Positions 17,008-26,338 of a DNA stretch of 64,000 bases are shown piece by piece. The notes under the pieces were generated by a model. That model searched no databases, was not told where the DNA came from, and saw only the letters and a list, made by a program, of their open reading frames with translations. How positions within the stretch are numbered: position 1 is the stretch's first letter; each line of letters begins with the position of its first letter. Source of the stretch: Chelativorans sp. YIM 93263 (GTDB lineage: Bacteria; Pseudomonadota; Alphaproteobacteria; Rhizobiales; Rhizobiaceae); NCBI RefSeq assembly GCF_028767125.1, contig NZ_JAKCWP010000001.1, forward strand, positions 744,001-808,000, read 5' to 3'. The position numbers and the translations under genes are program-made.

Positions 17008-18012
17008 TCAATCATAGCTCAGATGCGTCGCCTTCCCGCCGAAGACCCGATAGGCGTAGAGCGTGTAGCCGAGGATGATCGGCAGGACGATCACCGTACC
17101 GGCAAGTACGACCGCAAGACTGCTCGTCGCGGCGGCGGCTTGCCAGATGGTCAGCTGGTCGGGCACGACATAGGGATAGAAGGAATAGGCAAGGCCGACG
17201 AAGCCGAGCATGAAGACGAGCGCCAGCGCCACGAAGGGTTTCAGCGAGTTCGCATCCTCCGGCGCGGGCAGGCGGAAGGTCATGCGCCAAAGCCACAGAA
17301 ACAGCGCCAGCGAGGCGAGCGGCAGTGGCGCCAGGGTCGCGATCTGCGGCCAGGAGAACCACTTGTCGAAGATGCGCGGGCTGGCGAGCGGGGTGGCAAG
17401 CGATACGGCGGCCAGCCCCGCGGCGGTGAAGACGAGTGCATAGCGCAGCCAGCGCACGGCCTTTCCCTGCAATGCGCCTTCGGTCTTGTAGATGAGCCAG
17501 GCCGAGCCCATGGCGGCATAGGCCGCCGCCAAACAGATCGCCACCAGGAGAGCGAAGAGTATGGCGGGTGGTCCCTGCTCCAGCCCGAGCACGTATATGC
17601 CGAGCATATAGCCCTGTGCCAGCGAGGCGAGGGCGGAGCCCGTGAAGAAGATGACGTTCCACCGATGCTTGCGGTGGATCGGCACCTTGGCGCGGAACTC
17701 GAAGGCCACGCCGCGCATAATGAGGCCGAAGAGCAGGAGGAAGACGGGGATGTAAAGCGCCGTCAGAATCGTCCCGTGGGCGAGCGGGAAAGCGACGAGG
17801 AGCACCCCGACGGCCAGCACGAGCCATGTCTCGTTCGCGTCCCAGAAAGGACCGATCGAGGCGATCATCATGTCCTTTTCGTCGTCACTCGCGGCGGGGA
17901 AAAGGATTCCGATGCCGAGATCGAACCCGTCGAGAGTGACGTAGAGCAGGATCGCAAGGCCCATGATGCCGGCGAAGACGAGGGGCAGGAGGGTCGGCCA
18001 GTCGAGGTTCAT
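17008..18012 (-). CDS. cydB: Cytochrome bd oxidase subunit II (CioB type)
   Basis: 334 aa polytopic inner-membrane protein: LYVTLDGFDLGIGILFP in the first helix region, SIGPFWDANETWLVLAVG (family hallmark), and a C-terminal SFYPYVVPDQLTIWQAA. It partners subunit I in quinol-dependent O2 reduction to water. It lies 36 bp downstream of the subunit I gene. No cydX-like small gene or cydDC assembly exporter is seen nearby. Confidence 0.95.
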   Translation of the reverse strand: MNLDWPTLLPLVFAGIMGLAILLYVTLDGFDLGIGILFPAASDDEKDMMIASIGPFWDANETWLVLAVGVLLVAFPLAHGTILTALYIPVFLLLFGLIMRGVAFEFRAKVPIHRKHRWNVIFFTGSALASLAQGYMLGIYVLGLEQGPPAILFALLVAICLAAAYAAMGSAWLIYKTEGALQGKAVRWLRYALVFTAAGLAAVSLATPLASPRIFDKWFSWPQIATLAPLPLASLALFLWLWRMTFRLPAPEDANSLKPFVALALVFMLGFVGLAYSFYPYVVPDQLTIWQAAAATSSLAVVLAGTVIVLPIILGYTLYAYRVFGGKATHLSYD

Positions 18013-18048
18013 AGGCGCGCTCCAATGGTCAAGAATGAATCCACGGCT

Positions 18049-19413
<1,365 letters not shown>

Positions 19414-19551
19414 ATGGATTCCCCCGGCATCAGACAGGTGTCAAGGTAGTCCTCGCGGAGGTCGCGGTCAAAGCGGCGCCCGGTCGCTGCGGCAAGCCGC
19501 CGCCTTGTCGGGGCTTTGGTTCCAGTCGCGGCGCACGAAAGGGCGGTAAAG

Positions 19552-20379
19552 CTAGGTCCCCGTCTTCGCCTGAATTGTCTCTTCGCCGTCTTCCCCGTCA
19601 GTTTTCTTCGGGTCCCACTGCAGGACCTTGTAGTCGAAGCCGAAGGCGAGCGTTGGCTTGATTACCTGGAAATACGGCGAAAGGTCGAAATCGCGCGGTG
19701 TATAGAGCGAGTGGTGTCGAGTTTGCAGGATTTCCCTGCGTGAATAGGTGGACTCGGCGAAGGCCTGGCCGGGGGCGGGCCGTACCCGCGGCAAAATGGG
19801 ATAGCGCACCGATTGGAATGCCTGCGCAATCAGCGACGAACAGATTGCCCGGGTCGGATCGCCAGACCCAAAGGCCAGCATCTGCCGCCGATAGCGCACC
19901 GGCACCGGCGGGCGCGGCAGGAAATAGCGCAGGAGATCGAAGATGTTTCGCATGTCGTATTTCAGGCCGAGGCGCTCCACCATAAAGGTAATGATGGCGT
20001 CGCGGTCATCCGGCGTCAGCCCGCTCGGTCGGCAGATGCGGGTGTTGTAAGTCTTGTATTTCGAGAGCGGTACCGCCACGCAGCCCTCGCCAAGGTTCAC
20101 CTCCACGAGGCGCGGGCGCTCGCTTCCGTCCGCGGGCTGGGGCAGGGCGTCGCCGATGAAGATCGCGGCATGGCTCCATGTCGACTGGGTCAGGTACTTG
20201 ACCACGGCGGAAACGTGCTGATTGCCCTCGACAAGAAGGATATCGCCCGGCTGCAAGGTACGATGAAGCGTTTCGGGGTCGGACGGCGTATAGGGCCGGT
20301 ATCCGGATGATTCCGCCTGGAGACGCCGTGCCAAAAAACGCCCCAGGCGATCCAGAAGAGTGTCGGTCTGCTCGCTCAT
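19552..20379 (-). CDS. YiiX/YebB-like permuted papain-fold (NlpC/P60-like) protein
   Basis: 275 aa, no signal peptide. The circularly permuted papain order is visible: LQPGDILLVEGNQHVSAVVK, then the His of TWSHAAIFIGD (about residue 70), then the Cys of RAICSSLIAQAFQ (about residue 180). Family members act as amidases or thioesterases on lipids or peptidoglycan fragments; the substrate here is unknown. It stands alone, divergent from the TetR gene across a short region containing the 22-bp palindrome, which might also affect this gene. Confidence 0.8.
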   Translation of the reverse strand: MSEQTDTLLDRLGRFLARRLQAESSGYRPYTPSDPETLHRTLQPGDILLVEGNQHVSAVVKYLTQSTWSHAAIFIGDALPQPADGSERPRLVEVNLGEGCVAVPLSKYKTYNTRICRPSGLTPDDRDAIITFMVERLGLKYDMRNIFDLLRYFLPRPPVPVRYRRQMLAFGSGDPTRAICSSLIAQAFQSVRYPILPRVRPAPGQAFAESTYSRREILQTRHHSLYTPRDFDLSPYFQVIKPTLAFGFDYKVLQWDPKKTDGEDGEETIQAKTGT

Positions 20380-20452
20380 TTGCTCCGCTGAATCCCTCGT
20401 CCAAAGTGAGCCATTGAACCGTGCCGAACAGAACGACGCAAGGGGGATTGAC

Positions 20453-20474
20453 TTTAATCAATCGATTGATTAAA
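20453..20474. promoter_or_regulatory. Perfect 22-bp palindrome, predicted CecR-like operator
   Basis: Two 11-bp arms, TTTAATCAATC and GATTGATTAAA, with no spacer and no mismatch, ending 7 bp before the regulator's ATG. It lies between a TTGACT (20448-20453) and a weak -10 TAAACA (20471-20476), so binding would block RNA polymerase. TetR-family proteins commonly autoregulate at such sites. Confidence 0.7.
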
Positions 20475-20481
20475 CAAGAGC

Positions 20482-21174
20482 ATGAGCGAGAACAGGCAGA
20501 ACAGAATGGACAAGCCGCGGCGCCTGTCAGGCGCTGAACGCACCCGTGAGGCCTTGATTCATGCAGGTCTGAGGCTCTTCGGCAGCCACGGGTTCGAAGC
20601 GACCTCGACCCGCGCACTGGCGTCCGAAGCCGGGGCGAACATCGGATCGATCGCCTATCATTTCGGTGGCAAGGACGGGCTGCACGCCGCCTGCGCCGAA
20701 TACATCGTGGACATGATCTCGCTGGTGGCTGAAGGCGCATTCGGCGAAATTGCCGCACCGCGCGAAGACGTTGGTCCCGAAGAAGCGAGAGCGCAGCTCG
20801 CGCAAACGCTCGACGCGATGGTGAGCTTCATCGTCGCGAGGCCCGAGGCAGGCGAGATCGTGCAATTCGTGCTGCGCGAGCTCACACATCCCACCGGCGC
20901 GCTGGACACGATTTACACCGGAGTTTTCGAACCGGTGCATATGCGCCTCTGTGCCCTTTGGGCGGCGGCAACGGGCGAGCCCGCCGAAAGCGAAAACACG
21001 AAGATCACCGTTTTCACAATGATCGGGCAGGTCGTCTACTTCAGGATTGCCCGTGAGCCTGTGATGCGCCGAATGGGCTGGAAAACAATCGGCGCACGCG
21101 AGTCGTCGAAGGTTGTATACATTGCATCCAGCAACCTGAAGGCGATACTCGATTCGCGGAGGCGGACCTCATGA
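20482..21174 (+). CDS. TetR-family regulator, CecR/YbiH-like (DUF1956)
   Basis: 230 aa. N-terminal HTH: TREALIHAGLRLFGSHGFE, then TSTRALASEAGANIGSIAYHFGGKDGL. The C-terminal ligand domain resembles the DUF1956/CecR type (REPVMRRMGWKTIG). In E. coli CecR controls the ybhGFSR exporter; the downstream genes here have the same HlyD-ATPase-permease plan. The start at 20482 lies 5 nt after the predicted -10, so the mRNA may be leaderless; ATG 20506 (MDKPRRLSG) is the alternative. It overlaps the HlyD gene by 4 bp. Confidence 0.87.
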   Translation: MSENRQNRMDKPRRLSGAERTREALIHAGLRLFGSHGFEATSTRALASEAGANIGSIAYHFGGKDGLHAACAEYIVDMISLVAEGAFGEIAAPREDVGPEEARAQLAQTLDAMVSFIVARPEAGEIVQFVLRELTHPTGALDTIYTGVFEPVHMRLCALWAAATGEPAESENTKITVFTMIGQVVYFRIAREPVMRRMGWKTIGARESSKVVYIASSNLKAILDSRRRTS

Positions 21175-22142
21175 GCATGCTTTGCGCTATGCCGTTCATC
21201 GGGCTTCTCTTTTCCGCATGCGCTGTGCCGCAGCCGCTGGCGGTCGGCTATGTCGAGGGAGAGTATGTATTGCTCGCTCCCATTGAGGCGGGGCAGGTGC
21301 AGGCGGTGAATGTGCGGCGTGGAGACCGGGTCGAGGCGGGCGACACAATTGCCAGGCTCGAGCAGAAGGAGGTCGAGATCGCGGTCGCGCAGGCCCAGGC
21401 TACCCTTGCCGAGGCCGAAGCGCAGCTTGCCAATCTCAAGCAGGGCAAGCGGAAGGAGGAGATAGCGGTTCTCGAAGCTGCACTGTCCTCGGCCGAGGCG
21501 CAGCAATCAGAGGCGCAACGTGTGTTATCTCGCACGCAGAACCTTTTCGACCGGGGCACCGCCACCCAGGCACAGCTGGACCAGGCCCAGACGGACGTCG
21601 ACATGGCTGAAGCGCGCATCGGCGAGGCCAAGGCCAATCTGGCGGTCTCACGGCTTCCCGCGCGTCCGCAGGAGATCAAGGCCGCGGAAGATCGGCGCGA
21701 ACAGGCCAAGGCCGCCCTCGAACAAGCGAAGTGGCGGCTGTCGGAGCGCGTCATCGAGGCGCCCGCCAAGGGGCGCATAGACGATATCATCCGCAATCCG
21801 GGTGATCTGGCCGGTCCCTCGGCGCCGATTGTCTCGATGCTGCCCGACGGAGCGGTGAAGCTGAAGCTTTACTTGCCGGAGCCCGATTTCTCGGAAGTGA
21901 AAGTGGGAACATTGCTCGATGTGCGCTGCGATGGGTGCCCCGATGGGCTCCGTGCACGCGTCTCCTATGTCTCGCCCGACCCGGAGTTCACGCCCCCGGT
22001 GATCTACTCGCTGGAAATGCGGCAGAAGCTGGTTTTCCTCATCGAGGCGGAGCCTGTCGGCGAGGCGGCCGAACGGCGGCTGCAGCCGGGGCAGATTGTG
22101 GACGTGGCAATTGTCGAAGAGCGAACAGGGAGTAGCGGATAA
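21171..22142 (+). CDS. HlyD-family periplasmic adaptor (YbhG-like) lipoprotein
   Basis: 323 aa membrane-fusion protein. The N terminus has a lipobox-like LLFSACAVP (Cys about residue 17). It contains a biotinyl-lipoyl half-motif VLLAPIEAGQVQAVNVRRGD, a long coiled-coil hairpin (about residues 65-185) rich in Ala/Glu/Gln, and the returning VIEAPAKGRIDDI. It bridges the ABC permease to the outer membrane or periplasm. Its start ATG overlaps the regulator's stop, and the ATPase gene follows after 57 bp. Confidence 0.88.
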   Translation: MSMLCAMPFIGLLFSACAVPQPLAVGYVEGEYVLLAPIEAGQVQAVNVRRGDRVEAGDTIARLEQKEVEIAVAQAQATLAEAEAQLANLKQGKRKEEIAVLEAALSSAEAQQSEAQRVLSRTQNLFDRGTATQAQLDQAQTDVDMAEARIGEAKANLAVSRLPARPQEIKAAEDRREQAKAALEQAKWRLSERVIEAPAKGRIDDIIRNPGDLAGPSAPIVSMLPDGAVKLKLYLPEPDFSEVKVGTLLDVRCDGCPDGLRARVSYVSPDPEFTPPVIYSLEMRQKLVFLIEAEPVGEAAERRLQPGQIVDVAIVEERTGSSG

Positions 22143-22199
22143 GTCTGTGCGGTGCATCTGACTTCCGCCAACTCGCTGTTCCCTCTCTTGGAGAGATCG

Positions 22200-23117
22200 A
22201 TGCACGCAATCGACGTTCAGGGCCTCGTGAAGCGCTTCGGCGACAAGACTGTTGTCGATAATGTTTCGATGAAGGTCGAGGCCGGCGAGATCGTCGGTTT
22301 CCTCGGCCCCAACGGCTCGGGCAAAACGACCACGATCCGCATGATGTGCGGCCTTCTGACGCCGGACGAGGGCGAAGGGCGGGTCTTGGGTTTCGATCTG
22401 CGGAAGGAGCCGCTCAAGATCAAGCGCGAAGTCGGGTACATGACCCAGCGATTCTCCTTCTACGAAGACCTGACGATTGCCGAAAACCTCGATTTCGTTG
22501 CCCGTCTCTACGATTTGAGACCGGCGCGCGAGCATGTCGACCGCACGTTGGAGGATCTCGGCCTGACCAGTCGCCGCAATCAGCTTGCCGGAACCCTGTC
22601 GGGCGGATGGAAGCAGCGGCTGGCACTCGCCGCCTGCATCATGCACCATCCGAAGCTACTTCTGCTGGATGAACCTACGGCGGGTGTTGATCCCAAGGCA
22701 CGGCGCGATTTCTGGGACGAGATTCACCGGCTGGCGGCCGATGGTCTGACCGTTCTGGTCTCCACCCACTACATGGACGAGGCGGAGCGCTGTCACCGTA
22801 TCAGCTACATCTCCTATGGAAAGATGCTGGCCGGCGGCACGGTTTCGGAGGTGGTGCGCGATGCCGGGCTGACGACCTTCTTTGTCGAAGGTCCGGGGTT
22901 GGAGCGCATGGCGGGCGAAATCGCCGCGCTCCCCGGCGTCGATCAGGTCGCTCCCTTTGGGGCCACGCTCCATGTGGTCGGCTCTGACGAGAACGCTTTG
23001 CGCAAGGCCCTTGCGGAAATTGAGACCCGCCCCGGCATGACGGTCACCCGCGGCGAAACGAGCCTTGAGGACGTGTTCATCCAGTTCATGGCCCAGTCGA
23101 CGGACAATATGGCATGA
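22200..23117 (+). CDS. ABC exporter ATP-binding protein (YbhF-like, single domain)
   Basis: 305 aa. Walker A GPNGSGKTT, signature LSGGWKQR, Walker B LLLLDEP and the switch His in VSTHYMDEAE. The C-terminal ~80 residues form the regulatory tail common in ABC-2 exporters. E. coli YbhF has two ATPase domains; this has one, so the exporter needs a homodimer. The ATG at 22200 has GGAGAG upstream and is preferred over the GTG at 22152. It overlaps the permease gene by 4 bp. Confidence 0.92.
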   Translation: MHAIDVQGLVKRFGDKTVVDNVSMKVEAGEIVGFLGPNGSGKTTTIRMMCGLLTPDEGEGRVLGFDLRKEPLKIKREVGYMTQRFSFYEDLTIAENLDFVARLYDLRPAREHVDRTLEDLGLTSRRNQLAGTLSGGWKQRLALAACIMHHPKLLLLDEPTAGVDPKARRDFWDEIHRLAADGLTVLVSTHYMDEAERCHRISYISYGKMLAGGTVSEVVRDAGLTTFFVEGPGLERMAGEIAALPGVDQVAPFGATLHVVGSDENALRKALAEIETRPGMTVTRGETSLEDVFIQFMAQSTDNMA

Positions 23118-24247
23118 AACGCTTCTTCTCCCCCGTGCGGCTGCGTGCGCTGCTCACGAAGGAATTCATCCAGATGCGGCGCGACCGCATCACCTTCGGC
23201 ATGATGCTGGGCGTGCCCCTCATGCAGCTTGTGCTGTTCGGCTATGCGATCAACAGCGACCCAAAAGAACTACCGGCCGCCCTCGTCGCCACGAGCCAGG
23301 ACCGCTACACGCGCGCCATGGTCTCGGCGCTGGAGATGACCGACTATTACCGCTTCAACCATGTGGTCGGGAGCGCGGCGGAGGCCGAGGCGCTGATCGA
23401 AAGCGGTGAGGTGCTCTTCATCGTCACGATCCCTTCGGATTTCGCCCGCAAGGTGGATCGTGGGGAACGTGCGCAAATCCTCATCGAGGCGGACGCAACC
23501 GATCCTTCCGCGGCGAGCGGCGCGATATCGACTCTCGGCACGGTGGCAAGCCGGGCGCTCAAGCGCGAGCGCGGCGTTCCCGCGAGCCAGGCGGATGCGG
23601 ACGAGGGTCTCGATGTCATCGTGCATCGCCGCTACAACCCCGACGGCGTCTCGCAATACAATATCGTTCCCGGCCTGCTCGGTGTCATCCTGCAGATGAC
23701 GATGGTGATGATGACCTCGATTGCGCTGACCCGCGAGCGCGAGCGCGGCACGATGGAAAACCTGCTCGCCATGCCGGCCAGCCCTCTTGAAATCATGCTT
23801 GGCAAGATCCTGCCTTATTTCGTTGTCGGCGCCGTCCAGGTCGCCGTGGTGCTCGCCGCCTCGCGCCTGCTCTTCGGGATTCCCTTCGTGGGGAGCGTCA
23901 CGTTGTTGCTTTCGGCAGTCTTCATCTTCGTCATGGCGCTGGTGCTCTTGGGCTATACGATCTCCACCGTCGCCCGCACGCAGATGCAGGCGCTGCAATT
24001 GACCTTCTTCTTTTTCCTGCCTTCGATCCTGCTGTCCGGCTTCATGTTCCCGTTCCGGGGGATGCCGGTATGGGCACAGTGGATCGGAGAAATCTTCCCG
24101 CTCACCCACTTTCTGCGCGTCATCCGGGCCGTGATGCTGAAGGGGGCGGAGCTTTCTGCGGTCGCTCTCGAAACGTCCGTGCTCGCCCTCTTCATTCTTG
24201 CCTATGCGGCGATCGCGCTGATGCGCTTCCGCAGGACGCTGGATTGA
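23114..24247 (+). CDS. ABC-2 type permease (YbhS/YbhR-like)
   Basis: 377 aa. One N-terminal membrane helix (FGMMLGVPLMQLVLFGYAIN), a large periplasmic domain (about residues 60-170), then five C-terminal helices with RERERGTMENLLAMPASPLEIMLGK before them, the ABC-2 hallmark. Only one permease gene is present where E. coli has two (ybhS and ybhR), so a homodimer is inferred. Likely substrates are drugs or other amphipathic toxic compounds. Last gene of the TetR-led operon. Confidence 0.9.
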   Translation: MKRFFSPVRLRALLTKEFIQMRRDRITFGMMLGVPLMQLVLFGYAINSDPKELPAALVATSQDRYTRAMVSALEMTDYYRFNHVVGSAAEAEALIESGEVLFIVTIPSDFARKVDRGERAQILIEADATDPSAASGAISTLGTVASRALKRERGVPASQADADEGLDVIVHRRYNPDGVSQYNIVPGLLGVILQMTMVMMTSIALTRERERGTMENLLAMPASPLEIMLGKILPYFVVGAVQVAVVLAASRLLFGIPFVGSVTLLLSAVFIFVMALVLLGYTISTVARTQMQALQLTFFFFLPSILLSGFMFPFRGMPVWAQWIGEIFPLTHFLRVIRAVMLKGAELSAVALETSVLALFILAYAAIALMRFRRTLD

Positions 24248-24279
24248 GCTCTCGCCTTGACGCCTCACAAGCGCCGTCA

Positions 24280-24302
24280 TAGTTTAGAATAGTTCTAAAC
24301 TA
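24280..24302. promoter_or_regulatory. Iron control element (ICE), Irr binding site
   Basis: Perfect inverted repeat with 10-bp arms TAGTTTAGAA and TTCTAAACTA around TAG. It contains the published rhizobial ICE core TTTAGAA-N3-TTCTAAA exactly. It overlaps the predicted -10 (TAGTTT 24280-24285, with -35 TTGACG at 24257-24262), fitting repression of mbfA by Irr under low iron. Confidence 0.9.
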
Positions 24303-24319
24303 ACTGGACTCCGTGCGTC

Positions 24320-25303
24320 ATGTTCAATCGCCTCCTGAGTTTCACCCGCCGTTCCTTTTCGTCGCTTTCGGAGCAGGAGATTCTGGCGCTGGCCATTTCC
24401 TCCGAGGAGGATGACGCGCGTATCTACCGCGCCTATGCGGACGGTCTGGCCGAGGAGTATCCGCATTCCGCGGCGATGTTCGAGGAGATGGCCGGGGAAG
24501 AGGACCGGCACCGCGCCGCGCTGATCGACCTGCATCGTCAGCGCTTTGGCGAACGCATTCCGCTGATCCGGCGCGAGCACGTGCGCGGCTATTATCAGCG
24601 CAAGCCGGACTGGCTCGTGCGGCCGCTGGGGATCGAAAATGTGCGCGCGCAGGCCTCCCTCATGGAAGAGCAGGCCCACCGCTTCTACGTCGAAGCGGCC
24701 AAGCGTACGCAGGACGCGGCGACGCGCAAGCTGCTCGGCGATCTGGCGGCGGCCGAGCAGCAGCATGAGAGCCTCGCCGAGCACCTGTCGGAAAAGCACC
24801 TCGGCACGGAAGCCCGCGAGGAAGAGGACAGGACCGAGCGGCGCCAGTTCATCCTCACCTATGTGCAGCCGGGATTGGCCGGGCTGATGGATGGCTCTGT
24901 CTCGACGCTCGCGCCCATCTTCGCCGCGGCGTTTGCGACCGGCGATACCTGGCAGACCTTTCTCGTCGGCCTTGCCGCCTCGCTGGGCGCCGGTATCTCC
25001 ATGGGCTTCACCGAGGTGGCCTCCGACGACGGCGTGATCTCCGGACGCGGCTCGCCGATCAAGCGCGGCCTGGCGACCGGGATCATGACGACGATAGGCG
25101 GACTCGGCCATGCGCTGCCGTATCTCATTCCCGATTTCTGGACGGCGACTACCATCGCCATTATCGTGGTCTTCATCGAACTGTGGGCGATCGCCTTCAT
25201 CCAGAACCGCTATATGGAGACCCCCTGGAGCCGCGCGACTTTTCAAGTGGTGCTCGGCGGCGCGCTTGTCTTCGCAACGGGCATGCTGATCGGCAATGCG
25301 TGA
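24320..25303 (+). CDS. mbfA: Membrane-bound ferritin MbfA (ferritin-like + VIT1/CCC1)
   Basis: 327 aa fusion. The N-terminal ferritin-like/erythrin-vacuolar domain (about 1-165) carries di-iron ligands ISSEEDDARIYRAYA, EEMAGEEDRHRA, LMEEQAHRFY and AAEQQHESLAEH. The C-terminal VIT1-type domain (about 180-327) has about five helices, with LAGLMDGSVSTLAP and GFTEVASDDG. In rhizobia and Agrobacterium MbfA exports iron and protects against iron plus peroxide. No SD is visible before the ATG. Its 3' end overlaps the convergent ABM gene by 61 bp. Confidence 0.93.
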   Translation: MFNRLLSFTRRSFSSLSEQEILALAISSEEDDARIYRAYADGLAEEYPHSAAMFEEMAGEEDRHRAALIDLHRQRFGERIPLIRREHVRGYYQRKPDWLVRPLGIENVRAQASLMEEQAHRFYVEAAKRTQDAATRKLLGDLAAAEQQHESLAEHLSEKHLGTEAREEEDRTERRQFILTYVQPGLAGLMDGSVSTLAPIFAAAFATGDTWQTFLVGLAASLGAGISMGFTEVASDDGVISGRGSPIKRGLATGIMTTIGGLGHALPYLIPDFWTATTIAIIVVFIELWAIAFIQNRYMETPWSRATFQVVLGGALVFATGMLIGNA

Positions 25304-25656
25304 GGGCGAGAACGATCATGCACGCAACGTGAGTCCTCGGGCGCCTGCGCGCGCTCACGCATGCCGTAGTCGCGCATGACATGTGCGATGCGCAGCCGGT
25401 AATTCTCGAAGATGCCGCTGCGCCCCGCTGACTGCGCGGCCCGGTGCTCTTCCATGTTGCGCCAGGTTTTCACTGCTTCTTCATCGCGCCAGAAGGACAG
25501 CGACAACACGCGGTCGGGATGGCTGAGGCTCTGGAAGCGCTCGATGGAAATAAAGCCGTCGATTCCGTCGAGCAGTGGGCGAAGCTCGGCCGCTACCCCA
25601 AGATAGGCGTCGCGTTTTCCGGCTGCCGGTTCCACCTCAAAGATCACCGCGATCAT
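25243..25656 (-). CDS. Antibiotic biosynthesis monooxygenase (ABM) domain protein
   Basis: 137 aa. The ABM ferredoxin-like fold covers about residues 1-100: VIFEVEPAAGKRDAYLGVA, ISIERFQSLSHPDRVLSLSFW, and EEHRAAQSAGRSGIFENYRLR. The last ~35 residues, which read antisense to the end of mbfA, look unstructured and unrelated to the family. Such small enzymes oxidise aromatic or hydroxy compounds without cofactor, or are of unknown function. It is co-transcribed with the NIPSNAP gene by a 4-bp overlap. Confidence 0.8.
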   Translation of the reverse strand: MIAVIFEVEPAAGKRDAYLGVAAELRPLLDGIDGFISIERFQSLSHPDRVLSLSFWRDEEAVKTWRNMEEHRAAQSAGRSGIFENYRLRIAHVMRDYGMRERAQAPEDSRCVHDRSRPHALPISMPVAKTSAPPSTT

Positions 25657-25985
25657 CGGATGCTCCTTTCACCATGGGGTGCGGAGGCCAGCTTGACGAA
25701 GAGGCGGTCCTCCTTGAGGATGAATCGCTCGCGCCGCGCGAACTCATAATTCTCCCGGCCGAGCGGGTCGGTCGCAAGACGCGCGCGATAAGCCTCGTAA
25801 GCCGCAAGATCATCGATGTTATAGACGCCGTAGGCCGTGGTGGCGGAACCTTCATGCGGTGCGAAATAGCCGATGAGATCCGCGCCCGCGCGCGGAATCG
25901 CCTCACCCCAGTTGCGGGCGTACTGCTCGAATGCTTCCCGCTTGAACGGGTCGATCTCATAGCGAATGAAACAGGTGATCGGCAT
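25653..25985 (-). CDS. NIPSNAP family protein
   Basis: 110 aa dimeric alpha-beta-barrel fold: MPITCFIRYEIDPFKREAFEQYA (in part), WGEAIPRAGADLIGYFAPHEGS, RLATDPLGRENYEFARRE and ERFILKEDRLF. GAAAGGACC precedes the ATG. Bacterial NIPSNAP proteins have no agreed function. It is paired with the ABM gene downstream, which shares the same general fold. Confidence 0.82.
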   Translation of the reverse strand: MPITCFIRYEIDPFKREAFEQYARNWGEAIPRAGADLIGYFAPHEGSATTAYGVYNIDDLAAYEAYRARLATDPLGRENYEFARRERFILKEDRLFVKLASAPHGERSIR

Positions 25986-26057
25986 TATCAGGTCCTTTCA
26001 TGGTTCGTTTTGTGTCGAAATGTCAGCCACCCCGAGATGGCAAAATGGGCGGAGCGG

Positions 26058-26273
26058 CTAACACCAGAATGGTTTCGCGCATTCGCGGCGAACCTCCTCA
26101 GGTGTAAGGCCGACGTCGGCCAGGAGATGGTCGTCAAGCTCGGAGAGGTGCAGGCGCTGACGCCGCCGCTCCGCAACGCTCAGCAGGGATGTGAGGGCGT
26201 CGGCAGCCAGGCGGCACAGGGCTTTGCTCCGGACTGCAAGGCGCTCCCGCCGCGTGGCAACGGTGTTCTGCAT
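26058..26273 (-). CDS. DUF1127 small protein
   Basis: 71 aa, basic, ending in the DUF1127 (YjiS-like) motif RRRQRLHLSELDDHLLADVGLTPEEVRREC (in part: LDDHLLADVGLTPEEVRRE). Short DUF1127 proteins in alphaproteobacteria bind RNA or influence phosphate and carbon metabolism in the cases studied. GGAG lies upstream of the ATG but within a 6-bp hairpin (26278-26293). Divergent from the winged-helix regulator. Confidence 0.82.
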   Translation of the reverse strand: MQNTVATRRERLAVRSKALCRLAADALTSLLSVAERRRQRLHLSELDDHLLADVGLTPEEVRRECAKPFWC

Positions 26274-26277
26274 GTCT

Positions 26278-26293
26278 CGCTCCTTCAGGAGCG
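26278..26293 (-). promoter_or_regulatory. Hairpin covering the Shine-Dalgarno of the DUF1127 gene
   Basis: On the minus strand CGCTCC-TGAA-GGAGCG forms a 6-bp stem with a tetraloop. The right arm contains the GGAG that must pair with 16S rRNA for the ATG at 26273. This could limit translation until melted or bound. Confidence 0.45.
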
Positions 26294-26338
26294 GTCATAG
26301 CAGTTGTCTTGCAGATATAGTTTGGTTATGGTCGAAGT

